From assembly GCA_022821085.1 (NCBI GenBank), contig JAJEEG010000006.1:2501330-2565329 (forward strand): 64,000 bases of DNA, given 5' to 3'. The translations under genes were made by a program, and so were the position numbers. Positions 1-7,939 of the stretch are shown here, in pieces. The notes under the pieces were generated by a model that was given only the letters and a program-made list of their open reading frames with translations, searched no databases and was not told the origin of the DNA. Origin of the DNA: Candidatus Latescibacterota bacterium (GTDB taxonomy: Bacteria > JAAXHH01). How positions within the stretch are numbered: the first letter of the stretch is position 1; the number at the start of each line of letters is the position of its first letter.

Positions 1-186
1 CAAGAACGGGCGAACCCGCGTGAAATCGAAGGGAAGCAGGCGCTCTTCGTGGTGAACCTGGCCGAGCGGAAAATGGCCGGCGAAGTTTCCCAGGGCATGC
101 TCTTCGATATGGGCTATGCGGACGGTCTTAAGCCGTGCCTGCTGGTACCCGAATTGCCTGTGCCGGACGGCGCGAGAGCGGGTTAG
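1..186 (+). CDS. tRNA-binding-domain protein, C-terminal part
   Basis: Frame 1 is open from the window edge to a TAG at 184-186 and encodes the last 61 residues of a protein. The segment VVNLAERKMAGEVSQGMLF matches the end of the EMAP/CsaA/MetRS-beta type tRNA-binding OB fold, where an asparagine-leucine turn is followed by a G-x-x-S-x-GM motif. Such domains bind tRNA or act as small chaperone-like proteins. The N-terminus lies outside the window, so I cannot say whether this is a stand-alone CsaA-like protein or the C-terminal domain of a methionyl-tRNA synthetase; the short tail after the domain fits either. Confidence 0.7.
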   Translation, partial: QERANPREIEGKQALFVVNLAERKMAGEVSQGMLFDMGYADGLKPCLLVPELPVPDGARAG

Positions 187-303
187 TGCCGTTCCGGGAG
201 GGGTAGCCGAATTGGCGCGTCACACCTTGCCTCTCGGTCCTCGTATTGCAGGTGCCAAATGGTGCCTGGGCGGGATAAACATTGACGCGATTATGGAGGC
301 AGC

Positions 304-1572
304 ATGACTTCCGGAACAGCGACTGGCAAATCTCAGCGTGAGCACGCGCGATATGGGGCCGCCACCCAGCAGGCATTCGACGGTCCCCTGCCGCAACCTT
401 TTCCCCGGGAGATCGGTCCGCGCGCCAAGGAGTACCTGGCCGAGGTCGTCGATTCCGGGCTCACCTGCGATATGGTGGGCCGGTTCGAGCGCGCTTTCGC
501 CGAGGCCAACGGCGTCGCGCACTGCATCGCCACGCCGGGCTGCACGCCGGCCCTGGCGGTGCTGGCGGCGGCCTTCGACTTCGAACCCGGCGACGAGATC
601 GTGGTCAGTTCGGTCAGCGACTTCGGTACCGTGCAGGGCCTGATCAGCGCCGGCTACATCCCCGTGTTCGCCGACACCGCGCCCGGCTCGATCAACGTGA
701 GCGCCGAAACCGTCGAGGCGTGCATCACCGAACGCACGCGGGCAGTCCTCGCCGTGCATCTGAGCGGCCTGATCTGCGACATGGACGCCATCAACGAAGT
801 CGCCACGCGCCACGGGTTGGTGGTCTACGAGGATGCCTGCCAGGCGGTCTTCGGCCGGTACAAGGGCCGCTACGCCGGCACGCTGGCGTCGGCCGGGGGC
901 TTTTCATTCGATTCGGAGAAGACCATGGGCTCCGACGTGGGCGGCTGCATCTTGACCGACGACGATGCGCTGGCCGAACGGGCCCGTTTCGTCGGCCACA
1001 GCCGCGCCGGCGAGATGGTGGAGCACTTCGGACGCGTCCACACGGTGAACGGATTCGCCCATCGCATGACCCAGTCCACCGCGGCGATCAGCCTGGCCCA
1101 GCTCGATATCATCCGGCCGCAGGTGGAGAAGCGCGATCGCATGATCCGCCTGTTGAGCGAACTCCTCGACGAGATTCCGGGCATCACGGCATTGCCTATT
1201 CCGCCGGAGACTGAAGTGTACTCCTGCTGGATGGCGGGATTCAACATCGACCCGGAACAGTTCCGATGCGACGTGGAGGAGTTCGGCACGCAGGTGGCGG
1301 CCGGCGGTATCCCCGGTGCGAGCCCTATGCGCTATTACCTGCTGCCGTTAGCCCTGCCATTCCTCGACGAGGCGGCGAAACAGCAGCGCTTCCCCTATTC
1401 GCAACCTCCCGCGTCACACACATACCGCTACGACGCTTCCAGTTGTCCGAATGCCCACGGAATCCTGGAGCGATTCATCCGCTGGAGCTCGTTCTGCGAC
1501 AAGTACGAGCCCCACCACTGCGAACAGGCGGCCGCGATCGTGCGCCGCGTTGCCGACGAGAACAGGATATGA
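304..1572 (+). CDS. DegT/DnrJ/EryC1/StrS family PLP aminotransferase
   Basis: 422 residues, the usual length for this family of sugar and secondary-metabolite aminotransferases. A clear ribosome site (GGAGG, 294-298) precedes the ATG. The PLP aspartate region reads YEDACQAVFGRYKG (about residues 178-191) and the Schiff-base lysine region reads FSFDSEKTMGSDVGG (about 201-215). The lysine is conserved, although the usual glycine-rich GEGG end is changed to SDVGG. The gene overlaps the next one by 4 bases (ATGA), so the two are probably translated together. The natural substrate cannot be read from the sequence; a keto-sugar or keto-cyclitol is the family expectation. Confidence 0.85.
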   Translation: MTSGTATGKSQREHARYGAATQQAFDGPLPQPFPREIGPRAKEYLAEVVDSGLTCDMVGRFERAFAEANGVAHCIATPGCTPALAVLAAAFDFEPGDEIVVSSVSDFGTVQGLISAGYIPVFADTAPGSINVSAETVEACITERTRAVLAVHLSGLICDMDAINEVATRHGLVVYEDACQAVFGRYKGRYAGTLASAGGFSFDSEKTMGSDVGGCILTDDDALAERARFVGHSRAGEMVEHFGRVHTVNGFAHRMTQSTAAISLAQLDIIRPQVEKRDRMIRLLSELLDEIPGITALPIPPETEVYSCWMAGFNIDPEQFRCDVEEFGTQVAAGGIPGASPMRYYLLPLALPFLDEAAKQQRFPYSQPPASHTYRYDASSCPNAHGILERFIRWSSFCDKYEPHHCEQAAAIVRRVADENRI

Positions 1573-2363
1573 CTGGAAACGGCACCGACAGATCCCCAGG
1601 CAGCACACTTCAACTTGCCGCCCGATACTATCGATCCGTGCCGACGGACCGCGCGGGATACGAAGACGTCACCCTGTCACTGCCCGTGGACAGGACCGCT
1701 TTAATCGGCCTCCACTGCTGGAACATCGGCTGCCCCGACGGTCCGGCAACGGACCCCGACTACTGCGTCGGCATGGGCTGGCCGCAGCCGACGCGGGAGG
1801 CTGGACGCATCATGGCCGAAGTCATCCGTCCGGCCATGGACCTGGCCCGTTCGATCGGGATGGCGGTCTGTCACGTCGAAAGTGACTGGCTGGACCACCA
1901 GTATCCCCACATCGAATCGCGGCGGTCAGACGCGGCGGCATCCGTGCATCCGGTCAGGCAGGAACTGTTCGAGCGAGCCCACGGCGTCGACTACATGAAA
2001 CGCTCGCCCCTGGCAGAGATGCGTCGCGCCGAAATCGTATCCCCGGTCGGAGACGAACCCCTCGTGTTCTACTCGGACAAGCTGGACGAATACCTGCGCG
2101 CCCGAGGCATCGAGACGCTCATCTACATGGGGTTCGCGACCGACATGTGCCTGCTCGGCGCCGAGGGCGGAGCGCGGCACATGCTGGCGCGCGGCTATCG
2201 CTGCGTGGTCATGCGGGACGCGACCGTCGGGGTCGAGTCGCCGGACACGTTTCCGCAGCGTTTGGCGACAAGCTACGGCCTCCACATCTTCGAATGGACC
2301 CTGGGTCATGGCTGTTCCTTCGCGCAGTTCGAACAGGCTGTCAAGGAGTTGAGCGACGCGTAA
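1569..2363 (+). CDS. isochorismatase-fold cysteine hydrolase
   Basis: 264 residues counted from the ATG that overlaps the stop of the aminotransferase gene; a longer in-frame reading lies inside that gene and was discarded. The nucleophile elbow is visible in GFATDMCLLGAEGGARHM with the family cysteine. The strand that normally carries the catalytic aspartate in a V-x-D-M-Q motif here reads TALIGLHCWNIG, so the aspartate is not in its usual place. Family members hydrolyse amides such as nicotinamide, N-carbamoyl compounds or biuret, or vinyl ethers. The changed triad makes activity uncertain. It probably works with the flanking aminotransferase and deacetylase. Confidence 0.75.
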   Translation: MTGNGTDRSPGSTLQLAARYYRSVPTDRAGYEDVTLSLPVDRTALIGLHCWNIGCPDGPATDPDYCVGMGWPQPTREAGRIMAEVIRPAMDLARSIGMAVCHVESDWLDHQYPHIESRRSDAAASVHPVRQELFERAHGVDYMKRSPLAEMRRAEIVSPVGDEPLVFYSDKLDEYLRARGIETLIYMGFATDMCLLGAEGGARHMLARGYRCVVMRDATVGVESPDTFPQRLATSYGLHIFEWTLGHGCSFAQFEQAVKELSDA

Positions 2364-2432
2364 TCATACGTCCGATTAAGCACGATCACCCATGAGCCGA
2401 GCAACAGTGAATCCGAAAGCAGCCGTCCTCAA

Positions 2433-3455
2433 ATGAGCCTGAGCATCTGTCCCTGGAAATACGGCAAGCAATGGGTGTACTCGATTACCTACGACGAGGC
2501 CCTGGCCGACCTGCACCGCTTCGCCGTCCCCATGCACGAGGAGTACGGCATCCCCGGCCACGTGGAAGTCGTGGTCGGCCAGATGGGCGAGATCCGGCAT
2601 ATCGGCAACTCCAGTTTCAACGGCTACCGCCACATGAACGGGACCGAGTTGCGCGACCTGCTCGATCGCGGCTGGGGCGTGGGAAACCATTCGTGGAGCC
2701 ACGAGGTGATTACGCCGAATATGGTGGACCGGGAGATCGGCCAGGCCAAGGAAGTGCTGGAGGAAGCGCTCGGCGAACCAATCATCTTCTATTGCTCGCC
2801 CGGCGACAACACGAACATGTCCGATCACGTCCTCGAGGCCTGCCGCCGCCACAACTACCTGGGCGCCATGAGCCTGACGGACGCACTGAATCTGCCCGGC
2901 GACGAACTGTTCTGGATCAACCGCACCGCCCTGCACGACCACTACTACCCGCCTTTCTACAGCGCTTACGACCCGTACAGGAATATCCGGCAGGCCCAGA
3001 CAATGCAGGGCTGGATCATCGATTACTGCCACTGTCCGCTGGAGACGGCCGTCCATCCCAACAAGGACTGCTCTGAAGCCCAGCTAAGGCAACGCCTTGA
3101 AACGATTCTGTCCGAAGGAGGCGACGCGGTCTGGTGCGCGGTGCCGGAAGAGGCGCTGAGTTATCACCTGATGCGGCGGCATGCCCGGATCGAGGAGGTG
3201 GGCGGGAATGGGACTGAAGATGCCGACCCTAACGCGCAGCGCTACCGCATCGCCCTGCCTGAATTGCCCGGTCAGGTACCCTACCGCAGCCTGACGTTGG
3301 AGGTCAGCGTCCCGGCCGCCTGGTGTCGCGATCCCCGCATTACGGTGGATGGGCAGGAACTGGCTGCGGAGGTCCTGCGGCCGGGCGTGTTACGGGTGAC
3401 TACGCCTGTGCGGAAAGGGACCGAAGTCGAGATTCGAAACCCTCCGCATTCCTGA
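2433..3455 (+). CDS. polysaccharide deacetylase (NodB-like) family protein
   Basis: 340 residues. The N-terminal strand reads YSITYDEALADLHRF, where the family normally has T-Y/F-D-D, and the metal-binding H-x3-H motif is NHSWSH at about residues 87-92. The core is followed by about 100 residues with a beta-rich tail. No signal peptide is evident, so the protein is probably cytoplasmic. Members remove acetyl groups from N-acetylated sugars or hydrolyse related C-N bonds. The gene follows the isochorismatase-like gene by 69 bases on the same strand and may form an operon with it. Replacement of the second aspartate by glutamate is a mild deviation. Confidence 0.8.
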   Translation: MSLSICPWKYGKQWVYSITYDEALADLHRFAVPMHEEYGIPGHVEVVVGQMGEIRHIGNSSFNGYRHMNGTELRDLLDRGWGVGNHSWSHEVITPNMVDREIGQAKEVLEEALGEPIIFYCSPGDNTNMSDHVLEACRRHNYLGAMSLTDALNLPGDELFWINRTALHDHYYPPFYSAYDPYRNIRQAQTMQGWIIDYCHCPLETAVHPNKDCSEAQLRQRLETILSEGGDAVWCAVPEEALSYHLMRRHARIEEVGGNGTEDADPNAQRYRIALPELPGQVPYRSLTLEVSVPAAWCRDPRITVDGQELAAEVLRPGVLRVTTPVRKGTEVEIRNPPHS

Positions 3456-3581
3456 CCTTTACTTCCCTGGCAGCAGTTTGGCTTCTGGCCTCGGAATCCG
3501 GCCGGAATGTGTCGTATGCGGATCTGGCGCGTATGCATATCCAGCATTCACCAATGGAATTTACCGATATGGGAGGGAGAG

Positions 3582-3971
3582 TTGTCGCGTACGTCATTGG
3601 GTAAGATCTCACCGTTTTTTATCGTAGGCGAATTGTCGCCTTCGGTCGCGTTTTACAAACAATTGGGATTCGAAGTCCGCCACCAGTCACCGGAAGAAGA
3701 CCCCTTCTTTGCAATCGTCGGTCGAGACGATACCCAGATTCTGCTGAAGGAAATCAACGAAGATATCAATCCGCAGCCGAATAGTACACGTCACCCGTGG
3801 GCACGCTGGGATGCGTTTATCCGCGTCGAGAATCCCGATGCGTTGGCAGCAGAATTCACAGAGGCCAGCATCAGGTTTGCCAGGGAGCTTGAGGATACCG
3901 AGGATGGGCTAAGAGGTTTCGAGTTGCGGGACAACGATGGATATGTCCTGTTCTTTGGTCGGCCGCGGTGA
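3582..3971 (+). CDS. VOC (glyoxalase/bleomycin-resistance) family protein
   Basis: 129 residues from a TTG start that has a GGAGG site 5 bases upstream. The frame stays open further upstream to an ATG at 3507, but that extension has no ribosome site and no family similarity. The fold signature is FFIVGELSPSVAFYKQLGFEV at the N-terminus and a C-terminal FELRDNDGYVLFFGRPR. VOC proteins bind a metal through a beta-alpha-beta-beta-beta fold and act as lyases, dioxygenases or antibiotic-binding proteins. The expected metal ligands are only partly obvious, so no specific reaction is assigned. It is a single gene between the deacetylase and the esterase. Confidence 0.75.
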   Translation: MSRTSLGKISPFFIVGELSPSVAFYKQLGFEVRHQSPEEDPFFAIVGRDDTQILLKEINEDINPQPNSTRHPWARWDAFIRVENPDALAAEFTEASIRFARELEDTEDGLRGFELRDNDGYVLFFGRPR

Positions 3972-4065
3972 TTTGACATAGCCAATACTGAAGCTGTATT
4001 TTCCAGACGGCTTGGGGTACTTTCTCAAACAAAACTTCCAATTGCGAGGATACCAGGGGATACCA

Positions 4066-4800
4066 ATGGTAATAACGAGAAGTCTCTTTCTGTCGGCCGT
4101 GATGTGCTGCCTGCTGTGGAACGTCCAGCCCTGCGATGCCCAGACCGGGGAGCGGCAAATAGCACAAAGTCTAGTGATCGAGAACGGGGAGCATACCGAG
4201 ATGAAATACCTGAAATACCTCCCGCCTGCCTACGACAGTAACGAAGAGAAATGGCCGCTGCTCCTGTTCCTCCACGGCGCGGGTGAACGTGGAAACGACC
4301 TGGAAATGGTAAAGGTCCACGGTCCCCCGAAGATGATCGCCCAGGGGAGGGATTTCCCTTTCGTGGTCATTTCACCTCAGTGTCCGGAGGACGTCTGGTG
4401 GTCCATAGAAACGCTGCACGCGCTGATCAACGAGATCGTCGAGACCCATCGCATCGACAGGTCCCGTATCTACGTAACCGGCCTGAGCATGGGCGGATAC
4501 GGGTCGTGGGGGCTGGCCGGTACCTATCCTGGCCTATTCGCCGCGGCCGTGCCCATCTGCGGAGGCGGGGAACCTGAGAAAGCGCATCTGATGAAAGACA
4601 TACCGACCTGGGTCTTCCACGGCGCGAAAGACACGGCAGTTCCGCTTCAGCGGTCACAGGAGATGGTTGACGCGCTCAAGGCGGCCGGAGGCGATGTTCG
4701 CTTTACCGTGTACCCGGAAGCGGGTCACGTTGGGGCATGGGAGAATGCATACGGGGATCCCGAGCTATGGGAGTGGTTGGCAAAGCAGCGGAAGGAATAA
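4066..4800 (+). CDS. secreted alpha/beta-hydrolase, carboxylesterase/phospholipase-like
   Basis: 244 residues from the ATG at 4066, chosen because it directly begins a signal peptide (MVITRSLFLSAVMCCLLW, cleavage near CDA-Q) and has an AGGGGA site upstream. The family features are the LLLFLHGAGERGND oxyanion region, the nucleophile elbow GLSMGGYG, an acid in HGAKDTAVP and a histidine in EAGHVGAW. This arrangement matches the prolyl-oligopeptidase-like esterases that often accompany carbohydrate-active enzymes (for example acetyl xylan or feruloyl esterases). It is probably periplasmic. The substrate cannot be named. Confidence 0.82.
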   Translation: MVITRSLFLSAVMCCLLWNVQPCDAQTGERQIAQSLVIENGEHTEMKYLKYLPPAYDSNEEKWPLLLFLHGAGERGNDLEMVKVHGPPKMIAQGRDFPFVVISPQCPEDVWWSIETLHALINEIVETHRIDRSRIYVTGLSMGGYGSWGLAGTYPGLFAAAVPICGGGEPEKAHLMKDIPTWVFHGAKDTAVPLQRSQEMVDALKAAGGDVRFTVYPEAGHVGAWENAYGDPELWEWLAKQRKE

Positions 4801-4848
4801 AGTAAATAGAACCTTATGTGTTCGACCTGAATTACACCAATAAGAACT

Positions 4849-4879
4849 TTGACAATATACTCACATGACATGTGATATA
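4849..4879 (+). promoter_or_regulatory. promoter with palindromic operator for the HigA-like gene
   Basis: A consensus -35 hexamer TTGACA lies at 4849-4854. A -10-like GATATA lies at 4874-4879, with a longer than ideal spacer of 19 bases. Between and across them, 4861-4875 is a perfect 15-base palindrome, TCACATG-A-CATGTGA. Its position 25 bases before the ATG of an HTH gene is what is expected of an autoregulated antitoxin operator. The palindrome is directly seen; the binding partner is inferred. Confidence 0.55.
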
Positions 4880-4900
4880 CCGTACCGAAGGGGGATTTCA

Positions 4901-5176
4901 ATGAGCAAAACAAGGGAAGATAACATTAAGCGAGACTGGGTCTCTCCACCAGGCCAAACCATAAAGGATCTACTCGAAGAGCGCAATTGGACGCAAGCCC
5001 AACTCGCGGACCGGTTAGGTGAGTCGCGCAAACATGTGAGTGAACTGATTACCGGAAAAGCTGCAATCTCGGAAGCAATTGCCACCAAACTGGCACGTGT
5101 TCTGGGAAGTACAATCGGTTTCTGGCTGAGTCGTGAAGCTGGGTATCGTAGGCGTTCTTACTCCAATGACAACTGA
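4901..5176 (+). CDS. HigA/VapI-like XRE antitoxin-type regulator, apparently C-terminally shortened
   Basis: 91 residues from an ATG preceded by GAAGGGGGA. The core has SPPGQTIKDLLEERNWTQ, then a helix-turn-helix LADRLGESRKHVSELITGKA and the family end VLGSTIGFWLSREAGYR. This matches the N-terminal domain of HigA-type antitoxins, including longer versions fused to an ImmA/IrrE peptidase domain. Here the protein stops about 12 residues after the HTH domain and no toxin gene lies on either side: an esterase is upstream and a convergent lyase-like gene is downstream. The surrounding 4800-5230 is visibly more AT-rich than its neighbours, which suggests a transferred remnant. It may still repress its own promoter. 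Confidence 0.75.
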   Translation: MSKTREDNIKRDWVSPPGQTIKDLLEERNWTQAQLADRLGESRKHVSELITGKAAISEAIATKLARVLGSTIGFWLSREAGYRRRSYSNDN

Positions 5177-5230
5177 AGACTTGACGGTCAGATACACCTG
5201 GTCATGTTTGCTTCTGCAATCTGGAAGTTC

Positions 5231-7750
5231 TCAATTCTGACTCAGTATGCCACCCCTCCCCCCGGAAACCTCAAAATCATACACCCGGCCACCCACACTC
5301 AACCGGAACCCATCGTCCTCCCTGTATATCCGAGCCTTCGCCGAACTGCTGCAGAAGGCGAAGACCATGACGTCGTCGTCCGTACCCGCCACCAGTCGTG
5401 TTGAGGCGTCGGTTGCGTTTGGAAGAAAGCTGACAAGGCTTCCAGCTGCGAGTCCGGAAGGCGCGTAGGGCACCTCCTCCGTTTGCCACTGAAGCCCCTT
5501 TCCGAACACTGAAACAACCTCCACCTCGCGCGACCCCGCCCCTAAGCGGGCGCGATCATCTTCCAGGTCGAGCAGATCCACGGGATTCAGCTTGTAGGAC
5601 AATTCGCCGCCTCCCGTCTCCGGTCCCATCCCGGTGGCAGGATCCACGGTGAGCCGCTGCCGGCCGTTACATCGCAGGTCGATCAAGGACAGATCGCAGT
5701 CCCTGGAGACGCCCGGCGTCTGTATCGAGCCGCCAAAGGCCAGTGCGGTATTGGGCCTGACGTAGAACGTACGCGGTTCCTTCCGTGAGGCGAGTCCCTG
5801 CGCGTCCCGTCCCATCTCGCCGAAGACCGCCGGATCGTCGAGGCGACTCGACTTGCCATTGAGGGCAATCTCCATCCACGGCTTTCCGCCGCGCCGATTG
5901 AAGCCGCTCCAGGAGATCTGAACGTCGTGCCAGGTCCCGATCTCTACAGAACCAGGCGCCTGTACAGTCACCAGGTTGTAGTTGTGGCTTTGCACGCTGA
6001 AACGTAAGCGTCCGTCCGTATCGACGTAGAGGGCGAAAGTGTTGACCCCAGTCCCGGCATGCCCGCCGACGCCGTTCCCGGTGTTGAACAGCACCCGGGG
6101 ATCGTCAGCCTGTCCCCGTAACCGGAAGTGAAGACGCAGGCGTCCACCGTTGGCGCGGAACCAGCGCTTTGCATCGCATTGCAGGGCGTCGCCGCCACGC
6201 ACCCGGATCAGCGGTCTACCGTCCTCCATAACCCGCACGCCGCGCGGGCGACGCCTCAGTGCCACGAGCAGGACCGGATCATCTCCACGAGATATCCAGT
6301 ATTCGTGCTCGGTCCGCCGGGCGGACACGCGCAAGCGCTGCCAGTCCTTGGTGCGCTTCAGTCCGCCCAGCATGGCGACGGTCTCGTTCTGCCCGCCCAC
6401 GCAGGGCAGGCTGCCGCAGGTCACCGGCTGGGCTTCGAAGGCACTGATCGTGCGCAACAGGGGACTGCCCGCCCACTGCACGTGCAGGCTCATGAAATTG
6501 GCGGCCAGGCCGCCGTCGAACCCGCTGACGCACAGGATGGCCGCGTCGGGTTCGTGGCTGCTGCGCATCATGGCAAACCGGGCTGTGTACATGTCGAAAC
6601 GGCCCGCCAGCGAAGTCACACGCCGCGCCCTGGTTGACCTGAAAGCGGGATCATAGTAGCAATAGGCGTACGGCCCGTAGGAGATCATACATTCCGCAGT
6701 CGATCCTTTGACGCCCATTCCGAATCGATATAGCCTGCCCAGGCGGGGGTCGGAAAGGGCCACGTCGCGCAGCCGCCCGTCTCCGGCCTCCTGGGCGAGC
6801 CTCAGGAGCACGGGTGAGCAGTTGTCGAGCTGGCCACCGAGTACGATGTTGGAATTAGCTGGATAGTAGAGCTGATCGGGGATCTCGCGAGGCGCCGTCC
6901 AGTGGGCGCGGAACCACGCAAGCGGCCGACAAAACCGGTCGGGGACTTCACCCATCAGGTCGATCCCGGTAACGTTGCGCAGCGCATCGGCGAAGTGCAG
7001 GAGCCAGAGGTTTTCAAATCCCCAGAAGGTGGGTCCGTCCACGGGCTCTCCACCGCGACCGCAGCCATGGGGCAGGATGCCACTCCGGAAGCGATCGATA
7101 ACTGCCTGCAGCCATGCTTCCGCCCGGGGGTGCTCACCCAGCAGGTGCACCGCGGCCACCCCGTAGTGCCCGTAGTCGACGACGGTGTGATGCCCGCCTG
7201 CCGTCAAGTGTCGCCGTTTATCCACGTACGGCCACCAGCGTTCCATCAACGCTACGAGGCAGTTTCGGACCTGGTGCTTCTCAGCGTCAGGCAATACCTC
7301 GTCCATCAGGTCGAGGGCCAGCGCGAAAGCCTGCATGTAGCGGTTGGCCGTGTAGAAGTGCTCCTCCACATGGTCTCCGTGGTCCCATGCCGCCGCGGCC
7401 CGCAGCCATGCGCGGGCCCGTCCGAGCCAGCGTGGGTCGCCCGTAAGCCGCCAGGCGAAGGCGTAGTTCTCGATCAGGGCCGTGGCCTGCATGGCGGTAT
7501 AGAAGGTTAGGTAGAGCTGGTGGTTTGGGTGGGGGCTGTGTGCCCGGCGCGGGACCCGTCTCCACGGACGCTGACCGGCATACAACGCGCAGTCATCCAG
7601 CAGGTTGGAAAGGATGCGCCGGCGGACCGGATCGGCCGGTGTCTTGTACTCGAAACCCGGATCGTCGCTTGGCCTGAACAGACGGGGTCGTTCGCGGCGG
7701 ATTACCGGGATCGAGACCTGTTGCGATGTGATGGTGGTGGGGTCGGGCAT
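5231..7750 (-). CDS. heparinase II/III-like (alpha/alpha-toroid) protein with laminin-G-like insert
   Basis: 839 residues. The N-terminal 300 residues are rich in aromatic and histidine-containing helices (for example EEHFYTANRYMQAFALALD and GGHHTVVDYGHYGVAA), as in the alpha/alpha-toroid domain of heparinase II/III, alginate-lyase and DUF4962-type proteins. A beta-rich central and C-terminal half follows. Around residues 540-690 a segment with NTFALYVDTDGRLRFSVQSH and IEIGTWHDVQISWSG-type strands resembles a concanavalin/LamG jelly roll. Polysaccharide lyases of this kind cleave uronic-acid polymers by beta-elimination. No signal peptide is visible at the N-terminus, so location and activity are uncertain. 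It converges on the HigA-like gene. Confidence 0.6.
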   Translation of the reverse strand: MPDPTTITSQQVSIPVIRRERPRLFRPSDDPGFEYKTPADPVRRRILSNLLDDCALYAGQRPWRRVPRRAHSPHPNHQLYLTFYTAMQATALIENYAFAWRLTGDPRWLGRARAWLRAAAAWDHGDHVEEHFYTANRYMQAFALALDLMDEVLPDAEKHQVRNCLVALMERWWPYVDKRRHLTAGGHHTVVDYGHYGVAAVHLLGEHPRAEAWLQAVIDRFRSGILPHGCGRGGEPVDGPTFWGFENLWLLHFADALRNVTGIDLMGEVPDRFCRPLAWFRAHWTAPREIPDQLYYPANSNIVLGGQLDNCSPVLLRLAQEAGDGRLRDVALSDPRLGRLYRFGMGVKGSTAECMISYGPYAYCYYDPAFRSTRARRVTSLAGRFDMYTARFAMMRSSHEPDAAILCVSGFDGGLAANFMSLHVQWAGSPLLRTISAFEAQPVTCGSLPCVGGQNETVAMLGGLKRTKDWQRLRVSARRTEHEYWISRGDDPVLLVALRRRPRGVRVMEDGRPLIRVRGGDALQCDAKRWFRANGGRLRLHFRLRGQADDPRVLFNTGNGVGGHAGTGVNTFALYVDTDGRLRFSVQSHNYNLVTVQAPGSVEIGTWHDVQISWSGFNRRGGKPWMEIALNGKSSRLDDPAVFGEMGRDAQGLASRKEPRTFYVRPNTALAFGGSIQTPGVSRDCDLSLIDLRCNGRQRLTVDPATGMGPETGGGELSYKLNPVDLLDLEDDRARLGAGSREVEVVSVFGKGLQWQTEEVPYAPSGLAAGSLVSFLPNATDASTRLVAGTDDDVMVFAFCSSSAKARIYREDDGFRLSVGGRVYDFEVSGGRGGILSQN

Positions 7751-7822
7751 CGTTTATGCCGGGATGCCAATCGTCAGACTCGTGGTCGAGCAAATTCCGA
7801 GGAATTTACAATATAACTAAGT

Positions 7823-7886
7823 TACTGAATCGACTGACCGTAAGATACTGAATCGACTGACCCATGGAAAAGATGTATATTCCATG
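7823..7886 (+). promoter_or_regulatory. promoter region with 17-base direct repeats and an inverted repeat
   Basis: The 17-mer TACTGAATCGACTGACC occurs at 7823-7839 and again at 7846-7862, a 23-base period. The second copy contains TCGACT (7853-7858), which is 17 bases from a TATATT -10 at 7876-7881. Arms CATGGAA (7863-7869) and TTCCATG (7880-7886) flank the -10. The layout, with direct repeats at the -35 and an inverted repeat around the -10, suggests a regulated promoter for the permease gene that begins at 7940. Confidence 0.5.
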
Positions 7887-7939
7887 AATTACACGTCTCA
7901 TTCCGGGTCAGCACCTGGCCTCCTGTACCAAGACATACC

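Noticed and set aside
1266-1568. N-terminal extension of the isochorismatase-like gene within the aminotransferase gene
   Set aside because: The extension has no family similarity and the ATG at 1569 gives a normal 4-base overlap with the preceding stop.
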